A DNA stretch of 64,000 nt. Origin: Streptomyces seoulensis (GTDB lineage Bacteria; Actinomycetota; Actinomycetes; Streptomycetales; Streptomycetaceae). Below the pieces are notes generated by a model. The model was not told the DNA's origin and made no database searches. It saw only the letters and a program-made list of their open reading frames with translations. The stretch's first letter is position 1, and every line of letters starts with the position of its first letter. The DNA is taken from positions 4,873,001 through 4,937,000 of the forward strand of contig NZ_AP025667.1 of the NCBI RefSeq assembly GCF_022846655.1, read 5' to 3'. Below, piece after piece: positions 16,161 through 24,748 of the stretch. The position numbers were made by a program, and so were the translations under genes.

Positions 16161-18962
16161 TCAGTACACCGGCAGCGTGCGTGGGCCGAGGTCGTTGCGG
16201 GCCGGTGGGGGTGCCAGGCGGATCGTGGCGTCGAGGACGGTGAGGCCGTGCTGGGCGACGACGACCGGTTCCAGGGTGATGGCCACCACCTCGGGGTGGT
16301 CGTCGACCAGGCGGGAGACCCGCAGCAGCAGCTCCTCCAGCGCGGGGGTGTCCACGGGGGTGGAGCCGCGCCAGCCGAAGAGGAGCGGGGCGGTGCGGAT
16401 GGAGCGGATCAGGGAGGTGGCGTCGCGGTCGGTGACGGGGACCAGCCGGTGCGCCATGTCACCGAGGAGCTGGGAGGCGGCCCCGGCCAGCCCGAAGGAC
16501 AGCACGGCACCGGCCGCCGGGTCGATGACCGACCGTACGACGGTGTCCACGCCCCTGGGTGCCATGGCCTGCACCACCGGCCGCAGTTGCCCGGGCGGCC
16601 CGAACAGCTCGGTCAATTCGGCGTACGCCCGCCGCAGTTGCTCCTCGTCGGTGAGGTCGAGCCGGACCCCGCCGAGGTCGGCGCGGTGCCGCAGGTGGGG
16701 TGCGGTGGCCTTGAGGGCGACCGGGTAGCCGAGGCAGCGGGCCGCGGAGGCGGCGGCGTCCGGGGTGGGCGCGGGGAGCGCCGGGCGGACGTGGATGCCG
16801 TACGTGGCGAGCAGCTCACGGGTGTCCTCGGGCCCGACGGCCAGCCCTTCGCCGCGCTCCAGCAGCCCGGCGATGATCTCGGCGGCCTTGCGCTCGTCGA
16901 CGTCGTCGTACTCGGGCACCTTGCCGGGCTCGGCGGCCTCCCGGCGCCACTGCCCGTACCGGACGGCCTCGGCCAGCGCGCGGACGGCGCGCTCGGCGGC
17001 GGGGTAGGCGGGGATCAGCCGCGGACCGCCCTCGTCGGCGTCGCCGTCGGGCAGCGGTACGGGGGGCAGCACGGGGGCGCCCGCCTGCGGGTGGGTGCTG
17101 GTGGCGGCGGACAGCGCCTCGGCGAGGCCGCCCAGCTCCACGTGCACGACCAGCACCGGCTTGCCGGGCACGGCGGCGGCCGCCGAGCGCAGCGCCTCGG
17201 CCAGCTCGGCGTCGTCCGGTGAGCCCTCCCCGATGGCGGGGATGGCGGTGACCACGACGGCGTCGCAGGTGTCGTCGGCGAGGGCGTGGGCCAGCGCCCG
17301 GTGGAAGTCGGCGGCGGTGGCGCCGGTGGTCAGGTCCAGCGGGCGGGAGGGCCGCAGCCCCTCCGCGAGGCAGCGGTCGTAGGTGAGGATGCCGAGGGAC
17401 TCGGAGTTGCCGAGGATGGTGACGCGCGGGCCGGCCGGGAGGGGCTGGCGGGCCAGCAGCAGCCCGGCGTCGACCAGTTCGGTGATGGTGTCCACGCGGA
17501 TCACCCCGGCCTGCCGCAGCAGCGCGGACACGGTGGCGTGCGGGAGCTGGGTGGCCCGTACCGCGTGGCCCTGCGGGGCGGAGCCCGCGCCCTGCACCAC
17601 GACGAGCGGCTTGGCGGCGGCGGTGCGCCGGGCGAGCCGGGTGAACTTGCGGGGGTTGCCGATGGACTCCAGGTACATGAGGACGACATCGGTGTCGGGG
17701 TCGTCGAACCAGTACTGCAGGAGGTCGTTGCCGGAGACGTCGGCGCGGTTGCCGGAGGAGACGAAGGTGGAGATGCCGGTGACCCCGGTGACCCCTCCCC
17801 CGCGCCGGTGCAGCCGGGAGAGGAGGGCTATGCCGATGGCGCCGGACTGGGCGAACATCCCGATGCGGCCCGGCCGGGGCATCTCGGGGGCGAGCGAGGC
17901 GTTGAGCGTCACGTCCTCGGCGGTGTTGATGACGCCGAAGGCGTTCGGGCCGATGATCCGCATGCCGTAGGCGCGTGCCTGCCGGACCAGGGCCCGCTGC
18001 CGCTCACGCCCCTCGGGGCCGCTCTCGGCGTACCCGGCGGACAGCACGACGAGTCCCTGCACCCCGTGTTCGCCGCACTCGGCGACCACGGCGGGCACCG
18101 CGTCGGCCGGCACGGCGACCACGGCCACGTCCACCGGGCCCTCGATCTCCCGGACCGAGCGGTACGCGGGCACTCCGTCGACCTCGTGGAGGCCGTCCGG
18201 GTAGGCGTTGTTCACCGCGTACAGCGGGCCCCGGTAGCCGGCGGCCCCGATGTTGCCGAGGACGCTGCGGCCGACGCCGCCGGGCGCGCGGCCGACACCG
18301 ATGACGGCGACGGAGCCGGGGGCCAGCAGCCGCCGCACGGAGTGGGCTTCGGCGCGCTGCTCCCGCGCCAACTGCACGGCCATCGAGCGGTCGGTGGGTT
18401 CGAGCCCGAACTCCAGCCGGACCACGCCGTCCTCGAAGCTGCGCTTCTGGGTGTACCCGGCGTCCGTGAACACCTTGATCATCTTGCTGTTGGCGGGCAG
18501 CACCTCGGCGGCGAAGCGGCGGATGCCGCGCTCGCGGGCGACGGCCGCGATGTGCTCCAGCAGCGCGGAGGCGACACCCCGGCCCTGATGGGCGTCCTGC
18601 ACCAGGAAGGCGACCTCGGCCTCGTCGGCCGGGGCGGAGGCGGCCATGCCGTCGGCGCCGATGCGGTCGTAGCGTACGGTGGCGATGAACTCGCCGCCCA
18701 CGGTGGCGGCGAGCCCCACCCGGTCCACGAAGTCGTGGTGTGTGAAGCGGTGCACGTCCTTGGCGGAGAGCCGGGGGTACGGCGCGAAGAAGCGGTAGTA
18801 CTTCGACTCGTCGGACACCTGCTCGTAGAAGCTGACGAGACGGTCGGCGTCGTCGGCGGTGATGGGCCGGATGCGCGCGGTCCCGCCGTCGCGCAGCACC
18901 ACGTCCGCCTCCCAGTGGGCGGGGTACTCGTGCCGGTCCTGCCGGTCCGCCGGGGTCTGCAT
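16161..18962 (-). CDS. patA: protein acetyltransferase, GNAT plus acyl-CoA synthetase-like
   Basis: A 933-residue fusion protein. Residues about 20-185 are a GNAT acetyltransferase with the acetyl-CoA loop 'VQDAHQGRGVASALLEHI'. The rest resembles an ADP-forming acyl-CoA synthetase: a CoA-binding domain from about 215 ('GSVAVIGVGRAPGGVGRSVLGNI'), a succinyl-CoA ligase-like domain, and a C-terminal ATP-grasp domain. Having the GNAT domain first is the order reported for S. lividans PatA, a protein lysine acetyltransferase that inactivates acyl-CoA synthetases (recalled); Salmonella Pat has the reverse order. The synthetase half in such proteins is usually regulatory. It is transcribed away from ptsH, 187 bp apart. 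The exact target proteins cannot be inferred. Confidence 0.8.
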   Translation of the reverse strand: MQTPADRQDRHEYPAHWEADVVLRDGGTARIRPITADDADRLVSFYEQVSDESKYYRFFAPYPRLSAKDVHRFTHHDFVDRVGLAATVGGEFIATVRYDRIGADGMAASAPADEAEVAFLVQDAHQGRGVASALLEHIAAVARERGIRRFAAEVLPANSKMIKVFTDAGYTQKRSFEDGVVRLEFGLEPTDRSMAVQLAREQRAEAHSVRRLLAPGSVAVIGVGRAPGGVGRSVLGNIGAAGYRGPLYAVNNAYPDGLHEVDGVPAYRSVREIEGPVDVAVVAVPADAVPAVVAECGEHGVQGLVVLSAGYAESGPEGRERQRALVRQARAYGMRIIGPNAFGVINTAEDVTLNASLAPEMPRPGRIGMFAQSGAIGIALLSRLHRRGGGVTGVTGISTFVSSGNRADVSGNDLLQYWFDDPDTDVVLMYLESIGNPRKFTRLARRTAAAKPLVVVQGAGSAPQGHAVRATQLPHATVSALLRQAGVIRVDTITELVDAGLLLARQPLPAGPRVTILGNSESLGILTYDRCLAEGLRPSRPLDLTTGATAADFHRALAHALADDTCDAVVVTAIPAIGEGSPDDAELAEALRSAAAAVPGKPVLVVHVELGGLAEALSAATSTHPQAGAPVLPPVPLPDGDADEGGPRLIPAYPAAERAVRALAEAVRYGQWRREAAEPGKVPEYDDVDERKAAEIIAGLLERGEGLAVGPEDTRELLATYGIHVRPALPAPTPDAAASAARCLGYPVALKATAPHLRHRADLGGVRLDLTDEEQLRRAYAELTELFGPPGQLRPVVQAMAPRGVDTVVRSVIDPAAGAVLSFGLAGAASQLLGDMAHRLVPVTDRDATSLIRSIRTAPLLFGWRGSTPVDTPALEELLLRVSRLVDDHPEVVAITLEPVVVAQHGLTVLDATIRLAPPPARNDLGPRTLPVY

Positions 18963-19109
18963 GGGCCCCAGGGTACGGCTCGCGCGGGCGTACGGCGCGA
19001 GGCAGTGTGTGGGACACGGAAGTCGGGCCGAGGCCGCGGTCCGACGACTGGTCCGGAGAGGTTCCGGAGGGGTGAAGTACCGCTCCGGACACGCTTCCCG
19101 GTGTGGGAA

Positions 19110-19125
19110 ACTGGTCTAGACAACC
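19110..19125. promoter_or_regulatory. DasR-type dre operator upstream of ptsH
   Basis: The 16-bp stretch begins with ACTGGTCTAGAC, identical to the first 12 bases of the dre consensus ACTGGTCTAGACCAGT, and fits 13 of 16 positions overall. It lies 24 bp ahead of the ptsH start. DasR, the GntR-type regulator that responds to amino-sugar phosphates, is known to control pts genes in S. coelicolor. This operator therefore predicts repression of ptsH when N-acetylglucosamine-derived phosphates are low. Confidence 0.85.
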
Positions 19126-19149
19126 TGAGAGACTGAAGGGCAGCATCAC

Positions 19150-19431
19150 ATGGCTGAGCGCCGCGTCAACGTCGGCTGGGCCGAGGGCCTCCACGCCCGC
19201 CCCGCTTCCATCTTCGTCCGAGCCGCCACGGCCACAGGCGTCCCGGTCACCATCGCCAAGTCCGGCGGCACCCCGGTCAACGCCGGCTCGATGCTGGCCG
19301 TCCTGGGCCTGGGCGCCCAGGGTGGCGAGGAGATCGTCCTCGCCTCCGACGCCGACGGCTCGGACGCCGCGCTGGAGCGCCTGGCCAAGCTGGTCGCCGA
19401 GGGCCTGGACGAGCTGCCCGAGACGGTCTGA
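19150..19431 (+). CDS. ptsH: PTS phosphocarrier protein HPr
   Basis: A 93-residue HPr. The active-site His15 lies in 'EGLHARPAS'. Ser47 in 'NAGSMLAVLGLGA' is at the position of the regulatory serine of Firmicutes, although streptomycetes are not known to use HPr kinase. HPr carries phosphate from enzyme I to the sugar-specific IIA proteins, chiefly for N-acetylglucosamine and fructose uptake in Streptomyces. ATG at 19150 follows an AAGGG sequence. It is monocistronic, with a DasR-type operator upstream and a strong terminator downstream. Confidence 0.95.
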   Translation: MAERRVNVGWAEGLHARPASIFVRAATATGVPVTIAKSGGTPVNAGSMLAVLGLGAQGGEEIVLASDADGSDAALERLAKLVAEGLDELPETV

Positions 19432-19445
19432 CCCGTACTCACGGA

Positions 19446-19489
19446 AAGCCGCGTCGCCCCTTTGAGGGGCGGCGCGGCTTCTGCGTTTT
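19446..19489 (+). terminator. ptsH terminator
   Basis: A long stem, AAGCCGCG-T-CGCCCC paired with GGGGCG-G-CGCGGCTT around a 5-base loop, starts 15 bp after the ptsH stop and is followed by a short T-rich stretch. This is a classic intrinsic terminator. Confidence 0.9.
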
Positions 19490-19535
19490 CCGCGCGGGCG
19501 TGTTTTCCGGGCGGGCGCGTGTTTTCCGTGCAGGG

Positions 19536-19581
19536 AATTCCGGCAGCACCAAAAGCGTGCCGCCGGAATTTGACGGCACGC
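19536..19581. repeat. two overlapping inverted repeats
   Basis: Hairpin A pairs AATTCCGGC (19536-19544) and GCAC with GTGC and GCCGGAATT (19562-19570). Hairpin B pairs GCGTGCCG (19555-19562) with CGGCACGC (19574-19581). They share bases, so only one can form at a time. They lie between ptsH and the end of the convergent GntR gene, so a terminator for the GntR transcript is the simplest role. Confidence 0.5.
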
Positions 19582-19642
19582 CGATGAAGGGCAGCGAAAA
19601 TGCCCGGCGATCGAATATCCCTCTTTGTATACAGCGCCCGTG

Positions 19643-20323
19643 TTAATTCCGGAGTCCCGCTGTGTTTACAGCATGTTGCGCCTGCCGCGCCCGGTCGGCG
19701 GCGGACCGCGGCCGGTGCGCGAGCGTCGCGCGTTCGGTGTGCAGCGCCGTGAGCGCCCGCGCGCGCTCGCTGTCGCCGCGCGCCACCGCGTCCACGATCG
19801 CGCCGTGCTCCGCCCAGGACTCCGGCGGGCTGGCCGGGCCCTCCACGGTGTACATCCAGGCGATCTTGTGGCGGAGCCGGGTGAGCTCCGAGGTCAGCGG
19901 GTGGCTGCCACACGCCTGGGCGAGGGTCTCGTGGAACCAGCCGTCCAGTGCCCGCAGGTCGTCGCTGTTGCCGAGCCGCGCCCGCTCCTGGCCCAGCCTG
20001 ACCAGGCCGCGCAGCACCTTCAGATGGGCCTCGGTGCGCCGCTGGGCGGCCCGCGCGGCACCGAGGGGCTCCAGCAGCAGGCGCATCTCCAGCAGGTCGG
20101 CGGCCTCCTGCTCGGTGGGCTCGGCCACGCAGGCGCCCGCGTGCCGCCGGGTCACGACGAAGCCCTCGGCCTCCAGCGTGCGCAGCGCCTCGCGGACGGG
20201 GACGCGGGAGACGCCGTAGCGGCGGGCGAGGACCTCTTCGGTGAGCCGGCTGCCGCGCTCGTGGACCCCGGCGACGATGTCGTCCCGGATCGCCGTGCAC
20301 ACCGAGTGCGCCGGAATGCGCAT
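19643..20323 (-). CDS. GntR family regulator (FCD type)
   Basis: A 226-residue GntR regulator. The N-terminal winged helix (about 5-70) has the typical 'LARRYGVSRVPVREALRTLEAEGFV'. The C-terminal all-helical FCD domain (about 75-215) contains the metal-site pattern 'DGWFHETLAQACG' and later 'EHGAIVDAVARGDSERARALTALH'. FCD-type regulators usually respond to organic acids or sugar acids. It is not DasR, which belongs to the HutC branch. It stands alone, convergent with ptsH, so the target is unknown and could be itself. Confidence 0.82.
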   Translation of the reverse strand: MRIPAHSVCTAIRDDIVAGVHERGSRLTEEVLARRYGVSRVPVREALRTLEAEGFVVTRRHAGACVAEPTEQEAADLLEMRLLLEPLGAARAAQRRTEAHLKVLRGLVRLGQERARLGNSDDLRALDGWFHETLAQACGSHPLTSELTRLRHKIAWMYTVEGPASPPESWAEHGAIVDAVARGDSERARALTALHTERATLAHRPRSAADRARQAQHAVNTAGLRN

Positions 20324-20470
20324 GACCCACCTCCGCCTTAATCCCCGTGAAACGCCGACGACAGCGCCCGTTCCGTGACTCTATTGCAATACGGCGGAAT
20401 TTCCGATGGCGGACCGGAATCCATGGCTATTTTTTGGACAGCGGGCCGGTGGAAAGGACGCCGGGAACGA

Positions 20471-20503
20471 CGAAAGCCCCGGCCTGGCGGGCCGGGGCTT
20501 TCG
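20471..20503 (-). terminator. terminator of the M23 peptidase gene
   Basis: A perfect 14-bp stem, CGAAAGCCCCGGCC with GGCCGGGGCTTTCG, around a 5-base loop. It lies 12 bp after the peptidase stop on the minus strand. One of the strongest hairpins in the window. Confidence 0.9.
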
Positions 20504-20515
20504 CAGGGCTCGGGG

Positions 20516-21259
20516 TCAGACGTCGACGCCGTGCTTGCGGAGGTAGGCGACGGGGTCGATGTCGGACCCGTAGTCGGGGCCGGTGCGGGCCTCGAAGTGC
20601 AGATGCGGGCCGGTGACGTTGCCGGTGGCGCCGGACAGGCCGATCTGCTGGCCGGGGACGACCCGCTGGCCCACGCTGACGCCGATGGACGACAGGTGGC
20701 CGTACTGGGTGTACATGCCGTCGGCCATCTTGATCACGATCTCGTTGCCGTACGCGCCGCCCCAGCCGGTGGAGACCGCGGTCCCGGCACCGGCCGCGTG
20801 GACCGTGGTGCCGCTGGCGGCGTGGAAGTCGATGCCGGTGTGCGAACCGGACGACCACAGGGAGCTGGACGACTGGTAGGCGGTGGAGACGTAGGAGCCG
20901 GTGATCGGCATGACGAAGGAGTTGAGAAGCTTGCGCGCGGCGTCGCGGGCGGCGCGCTCCTTGGCCTCGCGGGCCCGCTCGGCGGCGGCGCGCTCCGCGG
21001 CCTCCTCGGCGGCCTTGCGCTCGGCGGTCGCCTTCTGGGCGGTGGCCTGCGCGGCGATCTCGTCGGCGAGGGTGTCGCTGACGGTGATGACGGGGGTGAG
21101 GCCGGTGTTCTCGACGGAGTTGTCCGCGGCGAGTGCCGGGGAAGCCGCGAGGGTGCCGACGACACCGGTGGTGAGGGCCGCGACACCGGCCGCAGTTGCG
21201 GTGGTGCGCTTGACCCGGCCGGGCTTGCGGTGCTTCCCGGTGGCGCACATGAACGCCAT
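20516..21259 (-). CDS. secreted M23 (LytM-type) cell-wall peptidase
   Basis: A 247-residue secreted peptidase. A basic N-terminus and hydrophobic core end in an 'ASPALA' signal-peptidase site near residue 45. An Ala/Glu/Arg-rich coiled coil spans about 63-112. The M23 domain has all zinc ligands and catalytic residues: His140 and Asp144 in 'SHTGIDFHA', His188 in 'QYGHLSS', and His219-His221 in 'GPHLHFE'. Such enzymes cut peptidoglycan cross-bridges during growth or spore germination. The leader carries a c-di-AMP riboswitch, a pairing known for Streptomyces wall-lytic genes. The ATG at 21259 follows GGAAAGGACC; a second ATG three codons later is possible. Confidence 0.9.
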   Translation of the reverse strand: MAFMCATGKHRKPGRVKRTTATAAGVAALTTGVVGTLAASPALAADNSVENTGLTPVITVSDTLADEIAAQATAQKATAERKAAEEAAERAAAERAREAKERAARDAARKLLNSFVMPITGSYVSTAYQSSSSLWSSGSHTGIDFHAASGTTVHAAGAGTAVSTGWGGAYGNEIVIKMADGMYTQYGHLSSIGVSVGQRVVPGQQIGLSGATGNVTGPHLHFEARTGPDYGSDIDPVAYLRKHGVDV

Positions 21260-21283
21260 GAGCTGGCTGGTCCTTTCCTTCCC

Positions 21284-21420
21284 TCTCGCCTACCGGGTTA
21301 GCTGACGGGTTCGGAGCAGGAAGGTCTCCTACGGCCGCCCTCGCTCACGCGCGGGCGTCCGATTCACCCCAGGGACTGCGGTGGGTCCCCGGCTCCCCCC
21401 TGCGGGGGACTCGGCGATGA
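21284..21420 (-). ncRNA. c-di-AMP riboswitch (ydaO-yuaA type)
   Basis: On the minus strand the leader contains the conserved blocks of the ydaO-yuaA riboswitch in order. They are ATCGCCGAGTCCC opening the P1 stem, GGAGCCGGGGACC, GGGGTGAATCGG, GTAGGAGACC, then CCGAACCCGTCAGCTAACCC and GGTAGGCGAG closing P1. The closing GGCGA pairs with the opening TCGCC. The element ends about 25 bases before the peptidase start. The class binds c-di-AMP and usually switches off wall-lytic and osmotic genes. Recognition is by eye against remembered consensus blocks. Confidence 0.9.
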
Positions 21421-21601
21421 CTGTCCGGTGCCGCGGACGCGGCGCACTGCCTGACGAACAGCCCGGAAGAAGCTAAAGGGGACGGGAGCGGATCTTCAAA
21501 CGGGTCCGGACTTTTGTAGCGCATCCCACACGCCAGAGGGGTAACCTCCGCCCCAATCCGGACATTTACCAACCGCTGTTCGATGTGTCTCCCGAACACA
21601 C

Positions 21602-21641
21602 GTGTGGGCCCCGACGACTCATGCGCCATCAGGGCCCACGC
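21602..21641 (-). terminator. terminator of the M16 peptidase operon
   Basis: GTGGGCCC (21604-21611) and GGGCCCAC (21632-21639) form an 8-bp stem with a 20-base loop, 16 bp downstream of the stop of the second M16 gene on the minus strand. The promoter of the M23 gene must lie just beyond it. Confidence 0.5.
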
Positions 21642-21657
21642 GCGCGTGCCTGCTCCG

Positions 21658-23046
21658 CTACTCGGCGGAGACCACCTTGACCTCGCCGATGCCGAGCGCC
21701 TCGACCGGCTCCTTGATCTGGGCGGCGTCGCCGACCAGGACCGTGACCAGCCGGTCGGCCGGGAAGGCGTTGACCACGGCGGCCGTGGCCTCCACGGTGC
21801 CGGTGGCGGCCAGCGTGCGGTACAGCTCCGCCTGGAAGTCGTCCGGCAGATGCTGCTCGACCTGGTCGGCCAGCGTGCCGGCGACCGCGGCGGCCGTCTC
21901 GTACTTCAGCGGGGCCACGCCGACGAGGTTCTGCACGGCCACGTCCCGCTCGGCGTCGGTCAGGCCCTCGGCGGCCAGCGTGTGCAGCACCGTCCACAGG
22001 TCCGCGAGCGCCGGGCCGGTGTTCGGGGTGTCCACGGAACCGCTGATGGCGAGCATCGAGGCGCCGGTGCCGTCCGGGGCGGAGCGCAGCACCTGCCCGA
22101 AGGAGCGCACGCCGTAGGTGTAGCCCTTCTCCTCGCGCAGGACCCGGTCCAGGCGGGAGGTGAGGGTGCCGCCGAGGCAGTACGTGCCGAGCACCTGGGC
22201 GGGCCACACACGGTCGTGCCGGTCGGAGCCGATACGGCCGATGAGCAACTGGGTCTGCACCGCGCCGGGCCGGTCCACGATGACCACGCGGCCGGTGTCG
22301 TCGGCGGTCACCGGCGGCACGGGGCGGGCCTGGCCCGGCGTACCGGTCCAGGCGCCCAGGGTGTCGGCGAGCAGCGCGTCGAGGTCGATGCCGGTGAGGT
22401 CGCCGACGACGACCGCGGTGGCGGTGGCGGGCCGCACATGGCGGTCGTAGAAGCCGCGGACGGCCCCCGCGTCGATCTTCTCGACGGTCTCCTCGGTGCC
22501 CTGGCGCGGCCGGGACATACGCGCGGAGGCCGGGAACAGCTCCTTGGACAGTTCCTTGGCGGCGCGGCGGGCCGGGCTGGCCAGCTCGTGCGGGATCTCG
22601 TCCAGGCGGTTGCGGACCAGGCGCTCGATCTCGCTCTCCGCGAAGGCGGGGGCGCGCAGGGCGTCCGCGAGCAGGTTGAGGCCCTTCTCCAGGCGGGAGG
22701 CGGGCACCTCCAGGCTGAGCCGGACGCCGGGGTGGTCGGCGTGCGCGTCCAGCGTGGCGCCCGCGCGCTCCAGCTCGGCGGCGAACTCCTCGGCGGAGTC
22801 CTTGTCGGTGCCCTCGGAGAAGGCGCGCGCCATGATGGTGGCGACGCCGTCGAGACCGGCCGGCTCGGCCTCCAGCGGGGCGTCGAGCAGGACCTCGACG
22901 GCGACGACCTGCTGGCCGGGGCGGTGGCAGCGCAGCACGGTCAGGCCGTTGTCCAGCGTGGAGCGCTCGGGGGCCGGGAACGCCCACGGCTTGGCCTCAC
23001 CGGCCTGCGGCTGGGGGTGGAACTCCATGGGGGCGAGCTCGGTCAC
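21658..23046 (-). CDS. M16 peptidase-like protein without zinc motif
   Basis: A 462-residue protein with the paired-domain M16 fold. Where active M16 enzymes have HxxEH, this one reads 'GVATIMARAFSEGT', so the zinc site is lost. It keeps the C-terminal substrate-contact motif 'LREEKGYTYGVRSF' with the Arg and Tyr that active partners often lack. This division of labour is that of the heterodimeric M16B peptidases, in which one subunit holds zinc and the other holds R/Y. The GTG start overlaps the stop of the active partner (GTGA), so the two are made together. The peptide substrate is unknown. Confidence 0.85.
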   Translation of the reverse strand: MTELAPMEFHPQPQAGEAKPWAFPAPERSTLDNGLTVLRCHRPGQQVVAVEVLLDAPLEAEPAGLDGVATIMARAFSEGTDKDSAEEFAAELERAGATLDAHADHPGVRLSLEVPASRLEKGLNLLADALRAPAFAESEIERLVRNRLDEIPHELASPARRAAKELSKELFPASARMSRPRQGTEETVEKIDAGAVRGFYDRHVRPATATAVVVGDLTGIDLDALLADTLGAWTGTPGQARPVPPVTADDTGRVVIVDRPGAVQTQLLIGRIGSDRHDRVWPAQVLGTYCLGGTLTSRLDRVLREEKGYTYGVRSFGQVLRSAPDGTGASMLAISGSVDTPNTGPALADLWTVLHTLAAEGLTDAERDVAVQNLVGVAPLKYETAAAVAGTLADQVEQHLPDDFQAELYRTLAATGTVEATAAVVNAFPADRLVTVLVGDAAQIKEPVEALGIGEVKVVSAE

Positions 23047-24437
23047 TTGGCCGTCTCCTCGTCGTCGTTGCCGGCCTCTACGGTGGCTTCGTGCTCCGGG
23101 TCGTCGGGCAGGTCGGTGTCCTCGACCGCCTCCGGGGACTTCGGCTCGTAGACGAGCACCGCGCGGTTGTCCGGGCGCAGGCGGGCCGCCGCGACCTCGC
23201 GGACCTCCTCCGGGGTCACCTCCAGGACGCGCTGTACGGCGGTCAGGGCGAGCTGCGGGTCGCCGAACAGGACGGCGTACCGGCACAGTTCGTCGGCGCG
23301 GCCCGCGACCGTGCCGAGCCGGTCCAGCCACTCGCGCTCCAACTGGGCCTGGGCGCGCTCCATCTCCTCCGGAGTCGGGCCCTCCTGCGCGAAGCGGGCC
23401 AGCTCCTCGTCGATGGCGGCCTCGATGACCGGGACCTCGACGTCGCCGGAGGTCTTCACGTCCAGCCAGCCGAGCGAGGGCGCGCCGGCCAGGCGGAGCA
23501 GCCCGAACCCGGCGGCGACGGCCGTACGGTCGCGGCGCACCAGGCGGTTGTAGAGGCGGGAGGACTCGCCGCCGCCGAGGACGGTGAGGGCGAGGTCGGC
23601 CGCGTCGGACGCGCGCGTGCCGTCCTCCGGGAGCCGGTAGGCGGCCATCAGGGCGCGCGCCGGGACCTCCTCGACGAGGACCTCGCGCAGCTCGCCGCCC
23701 ATGGCCTCGGGCAGGGAGCCGTCGCGCGGGGCGGGCTTGCCGTCGTGGCCGGGGATGGAGCCGAAGTACTTCTCGACCCAGGCCAGCGTCTGCTCGGGGT
23801 CGATGTCGCCGACCACGGAGAGCACCGCGTTGTTGGGCGCGTAGTAGGTACGGAAGAACGCGCGGGCGTCCTCCAGCGTGGCCGCGTCCAGGTCGGCCAT
23901 GGAGCCGATCGGCGTGTGGTGGTAGGGGTGGCCCTCGGGGTAGACCATCGCGGTCAGCTTCTCGAAGGCGGTGCCGTAGGGGACGTTGTCGTAGCGCTGG
24001 CGGCGCTCGTTCTTGACGACGTCGCGCTGGTTCTCCATCGACTCGTCGTCCAGCGCGGCCAGCAGGGAGCCCATGCGGTCGGCCTCGAGCCAGAGGGCGA
24101 GTTCGAGCTGATGGGCGGGCATCGTCTCGAAGTAGTTGGTGCGTTCGAAGCTGGTGGTGCCGTTGAGCGAGCCGCCGGCGCCCTGGACCAGCTCGAAGTG
24201 GCCGTTGCCCTTGACCTGCCCCGAGCCCTGGAACATCAGGTGCTCGAAGAGGTGCGCCAGGCCGGTGCGGCCCGCGACCTCGTGGCGGGAGCCGACGTCG
24301 TACCAGAGGCAGACCGCCGCGACCGGGGTCAGGTGGTCCTCGGAGAGCACCACGCGCAGACCGTTGGCCAGGCGGTGCTCGGTCGCTGTCAGGCCCCCGG
24401 AGCCTGCCTGGGCTGTGGTCGTGTGACCCATGGGCAT
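23043..24437 (-). CDS. M16 zinc metallopeptidase, catalytic subunit
   Basis: A 464-residue peptidase with the inverted zinc motif 'AHLFEHLMFQG', giving His62, Glu65 and His66, and a downstream acidic ligand in 'VVKNERRQRYDN'. The M16B subfamily works inside a closed chamber on short or unfolded peptides. The ATG at 24437 is chosen because AAGGGAC lies about 5 bp ahead; ATG at 24431 is an alternative. It forms an operon with the inactive partner by a 4-bp overlap and is transcribed away from parC. No signal peptide is visible, so it is likely cytoplasmic. Confidence 0.88.
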   Translation of the reverse strand: MPMGHTTTAQAGSGGLTATEHRLANGLRVVLSEDHLTPVAAVCLWYDVGSRHEVAGRTGLAHLFEHLMFQGSGQVKGNGHFELVQGAGGSLNGTTSFERTNYFETMPAHQLELALWLEADRMGSLLAALDDESMENQRDVVKNERRQRYDNVPYGTAFEKLTAMVYPEGHPYHHTPIGSMADLDAATLEDARAFFRTYYAPNNAVLSVVGDIDPEQTLAWVEKYFGSIPGHDGKPAPRDGSLPEAMGGELREVLVEEVPARALMAAYRLPEDGTRASDAADLALTVLGGGESSRLYNRLVRRDRTAVAAGFGLLRLAGAPSLGWLDVKTSGDVEVPVIEAAIDEELARFAQEGPTPEEMERAQAQLEREWLDRLGTVAGRADELCRYAVLFGDPQLALTAVQRVLEVTPEEVREVAAARLRPDNRAVLVYEPKSPEAVEDTDLPDDPEHEATVEAGNDDEETAK

Positions 24438-24748
24438 GTACGTCCCTTCGCAAGCGGAGGCGGTTGAAAGAAACCGCGGTTTTCCTGCCGTTCCTGCCAC
24501 TGTATGCAAAGCGTGCGAGGGCCCGGCGGAGTTCCCGCCCGACGTACGCCCACAGCGGATCGACTAGCCTGCGTCAGGCGTGCTCATGGCGAGCGCGGTC
24601 CCCGGCCGGCGTACGGCGGTGGAACGCAAGGCCGCCGAGCACCGGGACGGACCCGTACGGACCGGGTCGCGGCCCGCGTTGTCAGTGCCCCGGTCCACAA
24701 TGGTCCGCGTCCGATCCGTCCCACGCCTTAAGCAAGGAGCCGGCAGCG
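24438..24748. other. divergent promoter region M16 operon / parC
   Basis: A 311-bp non-coding region. It carries the promoters of the M16 operon and parC. A TCGACTAGCCT sequence about 180 bp ahead of parC resembles a -10 region and is shared with the sepH leader, and a small GCCTG-CGT-CAGGC hairpin follows. No operator is recognisable. Confidence 0.45.

Noticed and set aside
19643..20323. DasR itself next to ptsH
   Set aside because: The GntR protein has an FCD ligand domain, not the HutC/UTRA domain of DasR.
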